From NCBI GenBank assembly GCA_029204225.1, contig CM055096.1:36247073-36311072 (forward strand): a stretch of DNA of 64,000 nucleotides, given 5' to 3'. The notes beneath the pieces are model-generated. The model did not search any database and was not told the origin of the DNA. It was given only the letters and a program-made list of their open reading frames with translations. Origin of the DNA: Diphasiastrum complanatum. Taxonomy: Eukaryota > Streptophyta > Lycopodiopsida > Lycopodiales > Lycopodiaceae. Of the stretch, positions 11,193-63,713 are shown piece after piece. Position 1 is the stretch's first letter; each line of letters starts with the position of its first letter. A program made the position numbers and the translations under genes.

Positions 11193-11395
11193 AAACACAC
11201 ATACACATATAAAAACATATACGTAATATACACATACACACATATACATACATACATACTCTCACATATGCATACACACATTCACACACATACATGCGCG
11301 CGTGTGAGCTCACACACACACACACACACACACATAGACATGCATGCTCACACATACATACACACACTCACCCACATGGGCACATGCACACAGAT
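11193..11395. repeat. Imperfect CA/TACA-rich microsatellite cluster
   Basis: Interrupted CACA, CATA and TACACA repeats over about 200 bp. They create valine/cysteine-rich and histidine/threonine-rich ORFs on the two strands, which I regard as non-coding. Confidence 0.85.
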
Positions 11396-11469
11396 TGTGC
11401 GCTTGCTTAAAAAACGTCTTGATAGAAACAAGACTAATAATTTGCAATAGAAATGCGGATTACTGAACT

Positions 11470-11484
11470 GCCCACTCTAATACC
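11470..11484 (-). mobile_element. Primer-binding site of a minus-strand LTR retrotransposon remnant
   Basis: On the minus strand the sequence reads ACGACA|TGGTATTAGAGTGGGC, an LTR-like CA end followed by a site one base from the usual TGGTATCAGAG tRNA-Met primer site. The LTR would lie at 11485 and above. No coding remnant of the element was recognised below it. Confidence 0.45.
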
Positions 11485-11879
11485 ATGTCGTAAAACCGTG
11501 GTTATAGGCAGCAGAAGCTTGAGCGTTGGCGTGTAGGAACAGAAGCGCAACAATTAGCAGCATAAATATTTAGGATGAATATTCAAACAAAATGTGCATT
11601 AGAGCAAAAACAATAGTGAGACATGAATTGCACTCTGATTAATATCAAACGTGAGTAACTGTATTTATTACAACCTCCTTGTATTTGTGACTATATGTAC
11701 AAAGTAGGTAAAAGTCATTGGGATATTTTGCATGTCGGATAACTCCGGACGGTTTTAGGTCTGCTAAAGTCGGTTTGCCACATGAGCAAAAATGCCAAAC
11801 AAAAATCCCGAAGTTGCAAAAAATGCGAAGTTGTCCTATAAATGTTTGAGTGCCAAAATTGTACAAGGCACAAAAAGGG

Positions 11880-11931
11880 GTGAAGGTGCAAAAAGTGTGA
11901 AGGTGCGAAAAATGTGAAGGTGTGACAAAAT
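11880..11931. repeat. 17-bp tandem repeat, three units
   Basis: Units starting at 11880, 11897 and 11914 have the form GTGAAGGTG(C/T)(A/G)A(A/C)AAAT. Looser relatives (GAAGTTGCAAAAAAT) occur just before. Confidence 0.75.
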
Positions 11932-11968
11932 GTAGTCATACTTCGGTTGTTTTCAGGATGCTCATTAC

Positions 11969-12406
11969 TTGGATGATTTTAAGGCTGAACAGGGGAAAAA
12001 CCTAACACTGTTTTCATGCTCTCTTGATTTCTGCAGGATCTCTAACGGAAGAGATTATGCCCAATGGCGACTGCTAACAGCAAGTAGTGTCTTAATCCAG
12101 ATTGTAAATTTATCCATTAATCATTCTTGTGATTGTATTGCTACCACGTATAAATATTCAATAACAAACCATGAGTTAGATGATGATGATAAATCTTCGG
12201 ACACTCAATCAGAGCGTAATTATTCGTCCTCCTCTTTGTTTCCGGAGAATTGTTTCAGGAAGATCGTGCATCTGTATGCATTCAAATTGTCCACATATTC
12301 CCGACTTACATCCACCTGGTGGACTTCAAGATCTGCTGCGGCTACAAAGGAGAGGAGAAGGCGGATCGAAGCATGTTTGACTACTGGGTTGAAGGTTTAT
12401 GAATAA
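11969..12406 (+). CDS. Uncharacterised 145-codon ORF
   Basis: An open frame of 145 codons with an acidic DDDDKSSD patch in the middle and a basic KERRRR patch near the end. No family, signal peptide or transposon motif is recognised, and it stands alone between simple repeats and a copia LTR. Its length is only slightly above what chance ORFs reach in this window, so it may be non-coding. Confidence 0.15.
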   Translation: MDDFKAEQGKNLTLFSCSLDFCRISNGRDYAQWRLLTASSVLIQIVNLSINHSCDCIATTYKYSITNHELDDDDKSSDTQSERNYSSSSLFPENCFRKIVHLYAFKLSTYSRLTSTWWTSRSAAATKERRRRIEACLTTGLKVYE

Positions 12407-14006
12407 TCCAGATCTGGAGTCTGGGAAAAGCCTTTGGCGACTAGCCTAGCCTTGTAACAATATAGCCTTCCTTCAACGTCATACTTCGCATTGAATATCC
12501 ATTTGCATGAAATTGGGTTTCAGTCCTTTGGCACTTTTGTAAGTGCGAGTCTTGTTTTGGACACATGCATTATCATGTGCTTGCACTTCCAAAATGTGCC
12601 TTAACTACTATGTTCGGAAGGCTTTTCACATTCGGCAAGTGAGAAGAAATATCTTGACATTCTAATTAAGGATCTAATTCAAGTTAAGTTAGTTGTGAAC
12701 ATCTAGGACCAATTTTTTGGACACATGAAAATAGATCCAATCATGCATGTGCACATCGAGTTCATGGAATTTCAATCCAATAATGATGAATGGCCACACT
12801 ATCTAAAGCGCGCTTAATATTTGACATGCATACTCACCTTCTACATTGAAGGTCTCATTTATTTTGACCTTTCATATGACATGTATGTTTTGAAGAAACT
12901 TAAGGTTTGAACCCGCAAAGCATCGTTAGCTTACAAACGGCAAGCCGCAATCCATCATGACCACAACAGCATTGCAAATGACAATGACGACGACAACCAC
13001 TGGGAAGTCTCACATACCGCAGAACGCAATAAACTGCAAACCGCAACTTTGAGCAAACAAATGAAGACGTTCGTAGGGAAACGCAAGTCAACTCATGAGG
13101 TCCACGAATGACAACCAAAGGCCAACCGCAATGATCTCTGCTATGGTTATAAAGCACGACCCTGGAATCGGTGCACTTTATAACCCACGATCAATTAAGT
13201 ACCACAAACAAAGCTGACGACAAACTAACTGCCACGACGTGGTAGGTTTAGCAGTTCTTGTAATCATTCACTTACATTAAAGACCACCTCATTCCTCTGT
13301 GCATATACATATAGAGGAAAGATAGGAGCAATAAACAGAAAGAGATAACAAGTAAATGAGTGATCACATACAGACAAGTCTGAGTCATTTGGATGTTGAA
13401 TGCGAGGATGAAAAGTTGTTCACTAGTAAGTGAGACGAGTTGAATCAATCACACCTGTAAGGTTAGACATATAGAGAAATAGATAGAAGTATTAGCTAAT
13501 AAGCATTCCTCATCTATTCCATCCACAAGAGACAAAGTTTCTCTTGCGATAACGTGTTGTGCAGTATGCCAAACAACGCTCTAGGAATCATTGTGATTAA
13601 ACAGATTTTTTCTTGTTTCTTGTCTATGATACGTAATTCTTGAATGTTTTATGTCTATCAAATGTTTCTCAAAGATCATTTGTTATTTGTTCTATTTTGT
13701 TATTCCGCACAAAGGCTCGTCATAATCAAATTAGCAGAAGACCAGGAACTAATCACTGCACCTTAGAAGCGAAAAGATCTTAATTAGCAACAGTAGCTAC
13801 AGTTAAGAGTTATACTCTATCTAGGTACATTAGGAATCTGAAAAGGTGGGACATCCCAAATAATGAGATCATGTCCCTACTATTATGTGTGAAATCAAGA
13901 TTCCAACAGTGGTATTAGAGCTCGTTAATCTGACAAGTCATAGCCCACAAGGTTTCTGAGACTAGATAAACAACAGTTGAGGAACTTGAAACATTGTAAA
14001 ACTACA

Positions 14007-15720
14007 ATGGCATCCATAAGTAGCATTCAATCGAAGATCTGCACAATCCTTCAATCAGATGGGTCAAATTACTTGGCTTGGAGAGTGAAGACATCACTTA
14101 TCTTGAGAGGAGAAGCACTCTGGCCCTTGGGTGGATGGGACCGAAGAGATGCCAGCTAATGCTGGAAAAGAACTTTGGGAATGAAAGGAAAAGAATGATA
14201 AAGCAGTAGCTGTCATATCCTCCTCCATCGAAGACAACATTACTCTAGAACTTGCATTAATATCGAATGCACGAGAGCTATGGAACGCATTGAAATCAAG
14301 ATTTGAGACCAAGTCGTGAAGTTTCTGTAGGAGTTGCAGTATCCTTCATAGGAAGACTGTAGCCTATACACCATAGCACAATAGTGTAGCATAAAGGAGG
14401 AACAGAACCCTCATGGAAGCAGCAAGGTGCATGATGGCCTATTCAAAGGCATCAAGATCATTATGGGCTAAGACAGTAGCTACGGCCACTTACTTGCAGA
14501 ACAGGACATGCAAATTAGGCGTTCCTCACATCACGCCACATGAGGTATGGTGGGGCAGTAAGCCTAATCTAGCTCATATACGTATCTTTGGATGTATAAC
14601 ATATGCATACATTTCTGACAAGATCTAGAAGAAGCTGGACGAAAAGGTCGAGCAGGGATATCTAGTAGGATATGGCACACATTCATCATACTACAGGATC
14701 TATCTACCAGAGACTAATCAAATTAAAATCGTCAGAGATGTGAAGTTTGATGAAGCAAGAACGATGGCCAATGAAGATTTAGTTAGCTATGAAATTCTAG
14801 GCAAGCAATATTACAACCTGCCGACATCGACAGAGGGAGCATACCCTGACAATCATAAACATGAAGACATTCAAGTTCCAGATGGACCGAGTGACAGTTT
14901 AGATGATGAACAACCCAACATACAGCTTGTGCCCAGAACACTTGCGACGCATGAGAAATATGCTATCAGCAGAAGGGACAAAGGAAAGGCAATTGCCGCA
15001 CTTACGACACCACCAAGGAGATCCAACAGAGAGAGAAGAGAACCTGTCAGGTATACACCAAACAGTTTTGCCTCAACTCAAGAAGAGTTCTGCAGATTTG
15101 GTGGTGAACCGCAAACATATGAAGAGGCTATCGATATCCCAAAAAAGAAAATTTGGATTAAAGCCATGGAAGACGAGATGACTTGCATGAAATAGAATGA
15201 GGTGTGGAACCTCGAGCCCTTACCAGCAGACTGGAACACTGTCAAATGCAAATGGGTCTACAAATACAAATATGGATCGGATGGCAATGTATCAAAATAC
15301 AAACCCAGGCTGGTTGCCAAGGGATTCTCACAAAAGTACGGTGTGGACTACACTGATACCTTTTCCTCTTCGCTACGCATATTGTTCGCATATGTAATAA
15401 CCTGCAATCTCAAGATCCATATCGTAGATGAGAAGACAACATTTCTACATGGAGATCTGAAGGAAGAAATCTACATGGACCAACCACCAGGATTTACATA
15501 CAAAACATTTCTTAGCTATGTCTGCAAGATGCGCAAGAGCATCTACAGACTAAAGTAATCCGCTAGGCAATGGTACAAGAAGAAGGATCACACACTCATA
15601 TCCTTGGGCTTCCAGTCTTTAAGAGCTGATTACAATGTCTATGTAAAGGTAATAGATGGTGAAATCATTATCATTGGAGTCTACGTTGATAATACACTAA
15701 TTCTATCAAGAAAGGACATT
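14007..15720 (+). pseudogene. Copia gag-integrase-RT polyprotein remnant
   Basis: Gag starts at 14007 (MASISSIQSKI, then GSNYLAWRVK) and runs to about 14320. The frame is then fused to the integrase C-terminal region: VAYTP.HN.VA.RRNRTLMEAARC at about 14352, and LGVPHITPHEVW...KPNLAHIRIFGC. The zinc knuckle, protease and integrase catalytic core are missing, so a deletion joined gag to integrase. RT follows (15202-15558: CKWVYKYKYGSDG, RLVAKGFSQKYGVDY, LHGDLKEEIYMDQPPGF), interrupted by a TAA at 15556-15558. The catalytic YVDD box is changed to YVDN (GVYVDNTLIL, near 15685). RNase H is absent because the gypsy insertion cuts the element there. Confidence 0.88.
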
Positions 15721-18345
15721 GTCTGTTATGTCCATGTCCTGTACAAGGGAATCGGAATCATTCCTGACGTGGATAGCCAGTCACTCCAGTTGTATGTGGT
15801 TGTTAGTTATGCAACAATCAATGACAAGGAACCAGATGGATGGCAGCAGACACCAGCCAACTAGCAATCGCATTTGGCGACCTAATTTCTTAGTATAAAT
15901 AACTGTTCATATTCATACAACCTATCATTCAAGTTATGATCAAGCATTTGAATAGTTAGCTCTCTCTCTCTCTCTCTCTCTCTCTCAATAATAGGAGATC
16001 AATAGCTCAATATAGGTGCATGGGAGATCCTAAAGGGGATATTCTCTCTCTCTAGAGGAGAATAAGTCTAGTGGAAACTCACCCCTCCTATTGTGAATTG
16101 TGATTCTTGAGCCAGTGTTTCCTCTCCTCTCTTGTGTTCTTCACTGTGGCTTGGGGGTGGATTGGTTAGGGTATTGACTAGCCTCTCCATATTGGTTGGG
16201 TGGTTCATGCTCCACAGGTGTCCTTTTGGTTTGCATGTGATTGGAATCCTGTAGATCTTCACTTGGTGGTTCTTACAGTGGTATCAGAGCTTGGATCACA
16301 TCTACCAGGAGGTGGAGCTTGAGAATCTTGGATTTTGCAGTTCCTTTGGTGTAGCTCTTTGCTTCTTCTTCCAGGTGTTGGAATTAAATTTCAAGTGGGT
16401 GGATTCTCAGATCCTTGATGTAATTTCAGCCTAAAATTCATGATTGTGGATTTGTTCCATGAATTTTGAAGGAAATCATTGGATTTTTAATGAATTTAGT
16501 GAATTTTTCACCTATAATTGATGGTTTTTGCAAGGAATTGATTATAGGATCTGGTGTAGTGCGATTTATAGATTGTACTTGCTGTTTTACAGTCATTAAT
16601 TATAGAATTTAATGATTGCATGTGGGTTGAAAAGTCAAAAGGTTGATTAGATACTGATTTTGGACCAAAAATTGGTGTTTTTGGACCATAAATGGGCTAT
16701 AGAGACCATGTTTGACTTAAATCAAAACTTTTAGTGCTTGCATGCAATGGATTTACAAGGATTTGGATTTGAAGGCACGAATTTGTGGTTTTCCTCCACA
16801 AAATTTGGTCAAAACAAGGTTTTTTTGATGATTTTTGGACTAATTTTGGGGTAGATCTCAAAATTCTCAGCCAAGAATCGGTATGATTGTTTTCAAAGAT
16901 GTAATGAACCTGTCCTCAAGCTTTTATGAAGTTTGGTTATGATTAGACACCATTAGGGGGCTCAAAACCTTCAAAAATAGTGTATTTTTGAGCATGAATA
17001 CCTCTCAATTGGGGGTCTGAACTTGTTGATTCTTGTTACAAGCTGAAAGATATTTGGATTGCCTCTGATTTGAGCCATCATGCATCCAATTTGAAAAGAT
17101 GTGCATTAGACACCAACATATTGAAGTTTTGCTTGTTGAAGGAGACCAAAAATGCATTTATTGCATGATCTGAGCTTCAATTCTTTTGTCTAAGTTCAGA
17201 TGCAGCTTGATCCAGTTCTGCCCAGAACGAAAGAAAAGGTGCAGCTCAAGTGATTGAGATGCCAGGTAAAGAGAATCTTAAGCTGGAAGTCAATAAAATT
17301 AATTGTGAGTGTGATTGTTCTTTCAGTACTACTTCATTCTTGCCAAATGATTTATTCGTTTGAAAGGCACTGTGAATGGACTTGAAGTTAGTATTTTAGT
17401 GGATAGTGGATCTACTCATAATTTCATTAACTCTAGTCTTGTGCAAAATTTCGGACTCAAAACTGAAGCCAGTAACCATAGATATCGAGTATATCTAGCT
17501 TTAGGAGCGGAGTTGGAGACGTGGGATGTGAAAGTTCCAAGACTCCCTGTTTGGATCCAGGACTATAGAGAGTTAATTGATTTCCATGTTTTAGATTTAG
17601 CACGTACGGATATTATTCTAGGATACGAGTGGTTATTTAATAAGCATCCTAAAATAGATTTTGAGAAGCATGTTCTCTCTTTTCAGGAGGGTAAAGAAAT
17701 AGTTACATTGTTTGGAGACAATTTTGTACATCCATCTGGGATGAGTTCATTTGCTAATGTAATGGAAATTTTTGATTCGCAGTATGAAGCTTATTCTTTA
17801 TTTGCTAAGCCAATTTTAGATTTAGCTGAAATGCATCTAAGTAGTTGTGAATTGTCAAAAATTCTTAACTCGATAGACTTAGATCAGGAGCAAATTGAGA
17901 AGAATAAGTTATTATTTGAATTCAAAGATGTATTTCCAGAAGAATTACCTCATGGAATACCGCCGTCCAGATTGGTAGACCATAAGATTGAGTTAGTTCC
18001 AGGTAGTCACCCTATCTCTAGACAACCTTACAGGTTCTCTCAGAAAGAAGAGGTAGAGATTACTAAGCAAATTGAAAATTAACTGAAGATGGGTCATATT
18101 CAGCCAAGTAAGTCGCCTTGGGGTGCTCCTGTTCTTCTGAAAGCGAAGAAAGATGGAGGCTTCAGGATGTGTGTGGACTACAAAGGGTTGAATAAGGTAA
18201 CTATCAAAAAATAAATATCCTTTGCCTCGTATGGATGATTTGGTAGATCGATTAGGTGGAGCTAAATACTTCACAAAGATAGATCTTAGAACTGGATATC
18301 ATCAGATTAGGATTCATCCGAATGATGTGCAGAAGAAAGCCTCTT
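15721..18345 (+). mobile_element. Nested Ty3/gypsy element, 5' LTR to RT (truncated)
   Basis: The LTR 3' part has a TATA box (TATAAATA at about 15893), a (TC)13 tract (15961-15986) and an end at 16277, followed by the primer site TGGTATCAGAGCTTGG at 16279. A 5' leader with no ORF leads to a protease-RT frame at 17360-18082. Protease shows VSILVDSGSTHNFINSSLV and IILGYEWL. The RT N-terminus shows FEFKDVFPEELPHG and IELVPGSHPISRQPYRFS. After a TAA at 18080-18082 come [18 protein letters not shown] and [17 protein letters not shown] with frameshifts, and the element stops near 18345 without a 3' LTR. The left limit is estimated from where copia RT homology ends. A close relative lies at about 35080-39085. 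Confidence 0.8.
17360..18082 (+). pseudogene. Gypsy protease and RT N-terminal fragment
   Basis: A 240-codon frame with the aspartic protease site DSGSTHNFIN near residue 16, a second conserved block (LARTDIILGYEWL), then the linker to RT (PEELPHGIPPSR, HPISRQPYRFSQKE). The gag portion upstream (16300-17350) has no frame left apart from a short MPGKENLKLE-type stretch also seen in the relative near 37750. The RT palm and everything after are lost. Confidence 0.85.
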
Positions 18346-19318
18346 GACAAGGCAATGTTTGAAAAATAGCGTATAAACCTAGGAGTCATAAAGCTACCAT
18401 GCTTTGAGAGGGAGCTGAAGAAACTTAAGGTTTCCACCCGCAAAGCATCGTTAGCTTGCGAATCGCAAGCCGCAATCCATCGTGACCGCAACAACATCGC
18501 AAATGACAACGACGATGATGACCACGAGGAACTCTCACAAATCGCAAAATGCAATAAACCGCAAACCGCAGCTTCGAGCAAACAAACGAAGATGTTCGCA
18601 GGGAACCGCAAGACAACTCCTGAGGTCGACGAACGATAACCAAAGGCCAACCGCAATGATCTCTGCTACGGTTGTAAAAGCACAACCCTGGAGTCGGCAC
18701 ACTTTATAACCCACGATCAACTAAGTACCAATGCAATGAACTGACACTACAGATGAAGATGATAGCAAACTAAATGCCATGACGTGGTAGGTTTAGCAAT
18801 TCTTGTAATCATTCACTTATATTAAAAACCACCTCATTTCTATGTGCATATACATATAGAGGAAAGACGGGAGCAAAAAATAGGGAGAGAGATAACAAGT
18901 AAATGAGTGATCACAGACAGACAAGTCTGAGTCATTTGGATGTTGAATGATAGAGTTTCTCTTGCGATAACGCGTTGCGCGGTATGCCAAACAACGCTTT
19001 AGGAATCACTGTAATTAAACAGATTTTTCCTTGTCTCGTGTCTATGATATGCAATCCTTGAATGTTTTATGTCTATCAAATGTTCCTCAAAGATCAGCTG
19101 TTATTTGTTCTATTTTGTTATTCCGCACAAAGGCTCATCATAATCAAATTAGCAGAAGATCAGGAACTGATCACTACACCTTAGAAGAGGAAAGATCTTA
19201 ATTAGCGGTAGTAGCTACATTTAAGAGTTCTACTCTATCTAGGTACATTAGGAATCTGAAAAGGTGGGACATCCCAAATAACGAGATCACGTCCCTCTGT
19301 GTGAAATCCAACATGTTT

Positions 19319-20064
19319 CAAGATACCTTTTCATATAAAAACATAAAAAGATTTTAGACCTTCTAAACATAAAATTTCAGTGCATTTTAATTGTTTTTTG
19401 GAACTCCAAGAAGTCTTCCTTGAGGGCTCTCAATCTATCCTCTTAATTTTTTTTTTAACCCAATCTCATGGAAAATATTACAACATTTAAATTAAGTCCT
19501 TAAAGACTAGGATGAAACCCTCAACTTTAAGATTTATAAACTCCTCAACTTTAAGATTCATAACCAAGTAATTGATACATCACGAGGAAATTTGCCTTAT
19601 TGAGGGCATTCAAATCTTGAAAAAGAGAAAGACAAAGATGCATTTTAGAAGAATTATAAAACTAAAAACCTCATTTTAATACTCAAACTCACTTAAGAGT
19701 GACACCTCAACTTTTAGCAAACTACCACAATAGTTCAATGCTATCATGGCGAAGCTAATAAAACTAGCAAATTAATGAAAAGCGATATACATACAACTCT
19801 AAAATCAAGGGATACTACAATTCTAAAACAAAGCAGTATAATGCAGATTTTAGCAATTGTCACATATGTACTTGTATATTTCATAAGAGCATTGCTCTCA
19901 ACTTCTTCATTATGAAATAGAATAGGCATCTAAAAAATGAAATCATCATAAGCAAATGCGCTGCTTAAATCAAACAAAAGAAGGCTTAAGTGCACATTAC
20001 GTATTTAGGAAGAAGCCACACAGATGACATTCTACTCGATAAGAAGTCATAGGTGAGGCCTTTA
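19319..20064. other. Non-coding stretch
   Basis: AT-rich DNA following the copia 3' LTR. I see no gene, primer site or repeat boundary in it. Confidence 0.5.
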
Positions 20065-20065
20065 C

Positions 20066-20155
20066 CGGGGGGGTTGGCTTAGTTGGTTAGCTTGACATCC
20101 AAAGTTTGAGCCTCCCCTTGGAAACTAAGAAGCCTAGGTAAGGCCCTTCGTAGGT
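20066..20155 (+). mobile_element. tRNA-derived SINE-like fragment
   Basis: TGGCTTAGTTGG at 20075-20086 fits the RNA polymerase III A box consensus TRGCNNAGYNGG exactly. GTTTGAGCC at 20104-20112 is one base from the B box GTTCGANNC. The A-to-B spacing is about 16 bp shorter than in a tRNA, and no tRNA cloverleaf forms, so this is a SINE-type derivative rather than a tRNA gene. It abuts the truncated end of a minus-strand copia RT. Confidence 0.45.
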
Positions 20156-20159
20156 GTGT

Positions 20160-20520
20160 CAATGCCCTTACAACCTTCCATATGAAACTTTTCAACATAG
20201 CAAGAGCATATCTAGATTGACAAATAAAAGCATAATCATCACGAAAGTCAATCTCTAGGCCTAATATGTAATGGATCTCTCCTAGATCTTGCATCTTAAT
20301 CTCTTTTCCAAGTGCTATTTTGGTTTCTTCAACCAATTTGATACTACTTCCACATAGGATAATGTCATCTACATAAATGAGAAGAATAACAATATCACTA
20401 GCAACAAACTTGATATACATGGAAGGATCATAGTCACTAAGAGTGAATCCTAGTGAGATAATACCAAGATCTGATTTTTTACCGAGCATAATGTTATCTA
20501 CCCAAGCTCCTTCCATTGGG
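20160..20520 (-). pseudogene. Copia RT fragment
   Basis: About 120 codons on the minus strand read FTLSDYDPSMYIK, VILLIYVDDIILCGSS (intact YVDD catalytic box) and MQDLGEIHYILGLEIDF. It starts abruptly after GAWVDN and loses homology where the SINE-like segment begins. No LTRs are attached. It lies 0.6 kb upstream of the anthranilate synthase start codon. Confidence 0.85.
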
Positions 20521-21115
20521 TAATAGATAGTTGGGCCTTTTTCACATGACCATTATTCAATAGAATTTTTGTTTTAAAAAGCATAATCAACTTTTTAAAA
20601 TCTAAAATGAAGAGTGCCCTAGTATTAGTGCCCGCACGTTTGTGAAGTAGAAAAATAGACACATGGAATGTTGTGGTTGGCCAAGAGGACCTAATTTCCT
20701 AAAAATGTTTCAATCTTAGCCATCCATCTGTAACTACTACATCATGTATCCTTTATTCGACGACCTACTACCGTTCTATTGCAAGTTTAGTCGCTCTTTG
20801 GTTCAACTTGCTATTGGAGACTCCTCATGAAGGATCCCTAGCACCTTCTACTTCTTAAGCAAATTTTTACTTTAAATTATACTTTTCAATCCCTCTAAAA
20901 CACCAAGAAAAAGCCCTAATTATGCGTTGCTATATTGTAAATTATATGTTCTTAAAGAGGTCGTTTCTTCTTGGAGGAGCGTAATGCTATCTATGGGGAA
21001 AGCTCCAATTATAGAGGAGGATCGTCAAATAGTATTCATGAATATACTGGCTCTGCATTTTGAGCTCCATTATTTCGATCTTCCCTCCTGCATCCTGCAG
21101 TGAATATTATCTCAT

Positions 21116-61062
<39,947 letters not shown>

Positions 61063-62049
61063 GTATGTTTCTCTTCTGTACTAGAGTACAAACTTAAGAT
61101 CAAAGCAGTTACTGTGATACAAATAATAGCATTTAACATCTAGAACTTTTACACTCTAGCTTGAATGGCCCTCAAATGCTAACAAACTGCCTCATATTTT
61201 TGTTGCATGCTTTGTTGTTTAGAAACTCGTTTCAACCCTTTTTGGTCAAAATGTACTAGGTCGGAATGGTTTTTTGTTGCATGAAGATACATTTTTTCTT
61301 TGTTAATAAAATACAATTTTTTTTTTTGGCCACGTCTTGGAACGGAATGCATTTTGGAACGTGTTCCATTCTAGAACGGGCAACTATGCTTTGTCTTATA
61401 TGTCTATGTGTCGCTTAAAAATGCCAGTCAAGTTACTCTCAACAACATCAAGTTGTAAATAATGAGGGGTTGACCCTCCCTAGAGATGTAAGTAAAAAGG
61501 AGATTTTGAAGAAATAACATAAAGAAAACCCACCCCTTCATTGGTTGTGATATTCTTCTTTAAACTTTTGTGATTGTGATGTTTTTATATTTTAGAAACT
61601 TTTGATTGTGCTCTCCCTTTGTGTCATTTCAACAAATCCATGTAAAGGAATGTAAATGGGACTAGGAAAGGAACCCTAAATGCACAATTTAATCTTGGAT
61701 TGCATCACATGGCCTGCTTAAGTAACAAACAATTCAGTTAAGTCTTAGTTAGATTTTGCTTTTGAAAAAATATAAAAAAGGGAACTTCTGGCGCGTAGGC
61801 ATCTGTTTGTATGTCCTCCTATATGGTAAATTTGTGGGCACTTTCCTCCTTCACAATCTCCTTGGCTATATGAGAGTGATGTCAAACTCTTGCTACAAGG
61901 GTTAGTGATTTGCAGTTAAATTATTCTCTTTAGATCAATGACAATGTCCATGGTTTCTTTGTTCTACTTTGTTTTCCCCCATGAATAATACTTGTGCTCT
62001 TTACATTTTGATGCTCATAGAGTGAACACATGATCATTAGTAGAGTGCT
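61063..62049. other. Start of ASA intron 6; no further exon seen
   Basis: After exon 6 (possible donors GTGTAT at 61061 and the stronger GTATGT at 61063) the sequence is AT-rich with no match to the next part of anthranilate synthase. A GGAACGTGTTCC palindrome lies near 61358. Nothing else is recognised. Confidence 0.6.
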
Positions 62050-63713
62050 GTCCTAAAACCAACCTGACCATCTAGAGTTTGTGTTACTACTAATCACTGT
62101 CTGAAGAATGGTGCCATAAAGCGTAGTCATAACATGTCCAATCATAATGGTGCGATAGTTATCAAGCTTCATGGGATAACCGCTCGTATGGATAGGGTGA
62201 ATGATAGTAGTGCACCTATGAAAACCTTAAATTTTTGTACCTTAATTGGATCTAATCAATCCACAAGAGGGATTGGATGCATTGCTACTTTCATTTCCAT
62301 CAATATTGAAAGCTGGTATTGACACAATGTAGATTAGCAAGCAAGAACAATAAAAAACAAGTGTTCAAATGACCAAAATAGCTTCACATGTGTGAAGTAC
62401 AAGCTACTGTATGGATAGAGAGTTGAGAGCAAAGTAGTAATGATAATTAATGCATTGAACTCAAAAGATTTCTTGCAAAAAAGAGATTCACACAAGCTTG
62501 TATGCAAAGTCAACAAAATCTTCAACTCCCATTTCCAATGTGTAGAATGAGCTCCAAAAAGAGCATATACAAATAGTGATGAAGCTCATACTAGTCTACA
62601 CGTGTGAGGTCATTCAATTTCTCAATGGCAAGAGAGACCATATCTGAGGTGCAAAAGGAGAAGGTGGAGGGATGAGAAGATATCATAATCAGATCTATGG
62701 ACCGTGTATAGAGTGATGTGGCATACTCAGTCCAAAGCCACAGATCTCTTAGCAAAGGAGGTGGGGCACTGGGAATAAACCCACGCTAGAAAGCTCCAGA
62801 GGAGGAATTGTCAAGGAGATCAACAAGGTGCTTCCCTTGTGAGGTCTCATATGCACGCTTTTTGTAACGACAAGTATAGTCACATAGGTGTCTTACGAAG
62901 ATTAGGAGAAAATGAAGATTTTGCATAAGCGACTTGTAGATGGAGTCGTTTATAGATATCATCATACTAACGTTTGTGATGGTGACGTATAGATGAGCAT
63001 GAGGAGTATTTACGATGTTCACATGGGAAAGCCATGTAAGGCGCGGTACAAAGAGCTGACCGGCTATCATATGGGAAGCTTTGGAGTATGAAAGAGAAAG
63101 CTTTTTGATAAAGATGTTTGTATTCACAACTAAACATATTTGGAAGCATGTTCCACCAGAGAGGGATGGGATGAAGGACATAACCTGGAGCCCAAGTGGA
63201 TCGAAAGAAAGGAATGATCATATAATATGGAGGGGAAAACGATGGAAACAAATTAAAAGGGTATGAGAGATGGTGACCCCATGAAATACGCCACAACACT
63301 ATGGCCACCACTATGGGGGTGGCAAGTATAGGCACCAGAACTCGGCCAACAAGAGAAGCCATTAAAGATGGCAAGCTCATGAGTCTCCCCTAGTAGAAGG
63401 AAATGCTCACCATATGTAGAGACCGGGCCATATGTAGAGACTGTGCCATCAACGTCAGCACATATCCTGTCAATCCCCATATCCATACTATCCAAGGCAT
63501 GTATCCTCAATGGGTCATCAATGGTACATGAAACTTTGTCTATCTAGAACATGTCCTGCCATTAAAACCCCCACAAGGAGTGTGTGACAACAGGGTAAAG
63601 GAGGATATCTGAAGAGAGATCAACATATGCTATTTGCAAAAGCCGAAGACTCATGAAACTCGATCTCAAAGCAGTACCTTGTTGTCGGTCTTGATGAAAG
63701 TCTTTAGGGGGTG
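62050..63713 (-). mobile_element. LINE copy: endonuclease and RT pieces, antisense
   Basis: 63710-63250 (minus) holds endonuclease blocks (RLLQIAYVDLSSDILLYP; ETHELAIFNGFSCWPSSGAY; FMGSPSLI). 62240-62050 holds an RT N-terminal piece (NYRTIMIGHVMTTLYGTIL). The 0.7 kb between is degraded. The 5' edge abuts a GA tract at 63714. Confidence 0.75.

Larger units (their letters stand above)
12891..19313 (+). mobile_element. Ty1/copia LTR retrotransposon with 5-bp TSD and nested gypsy insertion
   Basis: The 5' LTR (12891-13908) and 3' LTR (18416-19313) both start TGAAGAAACTTAAGG and end in CCAACA. The insertion is flanked by TGTTT at 12886-12890 and 19314-19318, a perfect 5-bp target duplication. A tRNA-Met-type primer site (TGGTATTAGAGC) starts at 13910, and a purine tract (GAGAGGGAGC) precedes the 3' LTR. 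The 3' LTR lacks about 130 bp present in the 5' LTR. Between the LTRs lie copia gag, integrase and RT remnants (to about 15720), a gypsy element, and about 70 bp of copia 3' end. The polyprotein is broken many times, so the element is dead. Confidence 0.9.

Noticed and set aside
11128..11450. Cys/Val-rich and His/Thr-rich ORFs
   Set aside because: By-products of CA/TG microsatellites, no conserved content.
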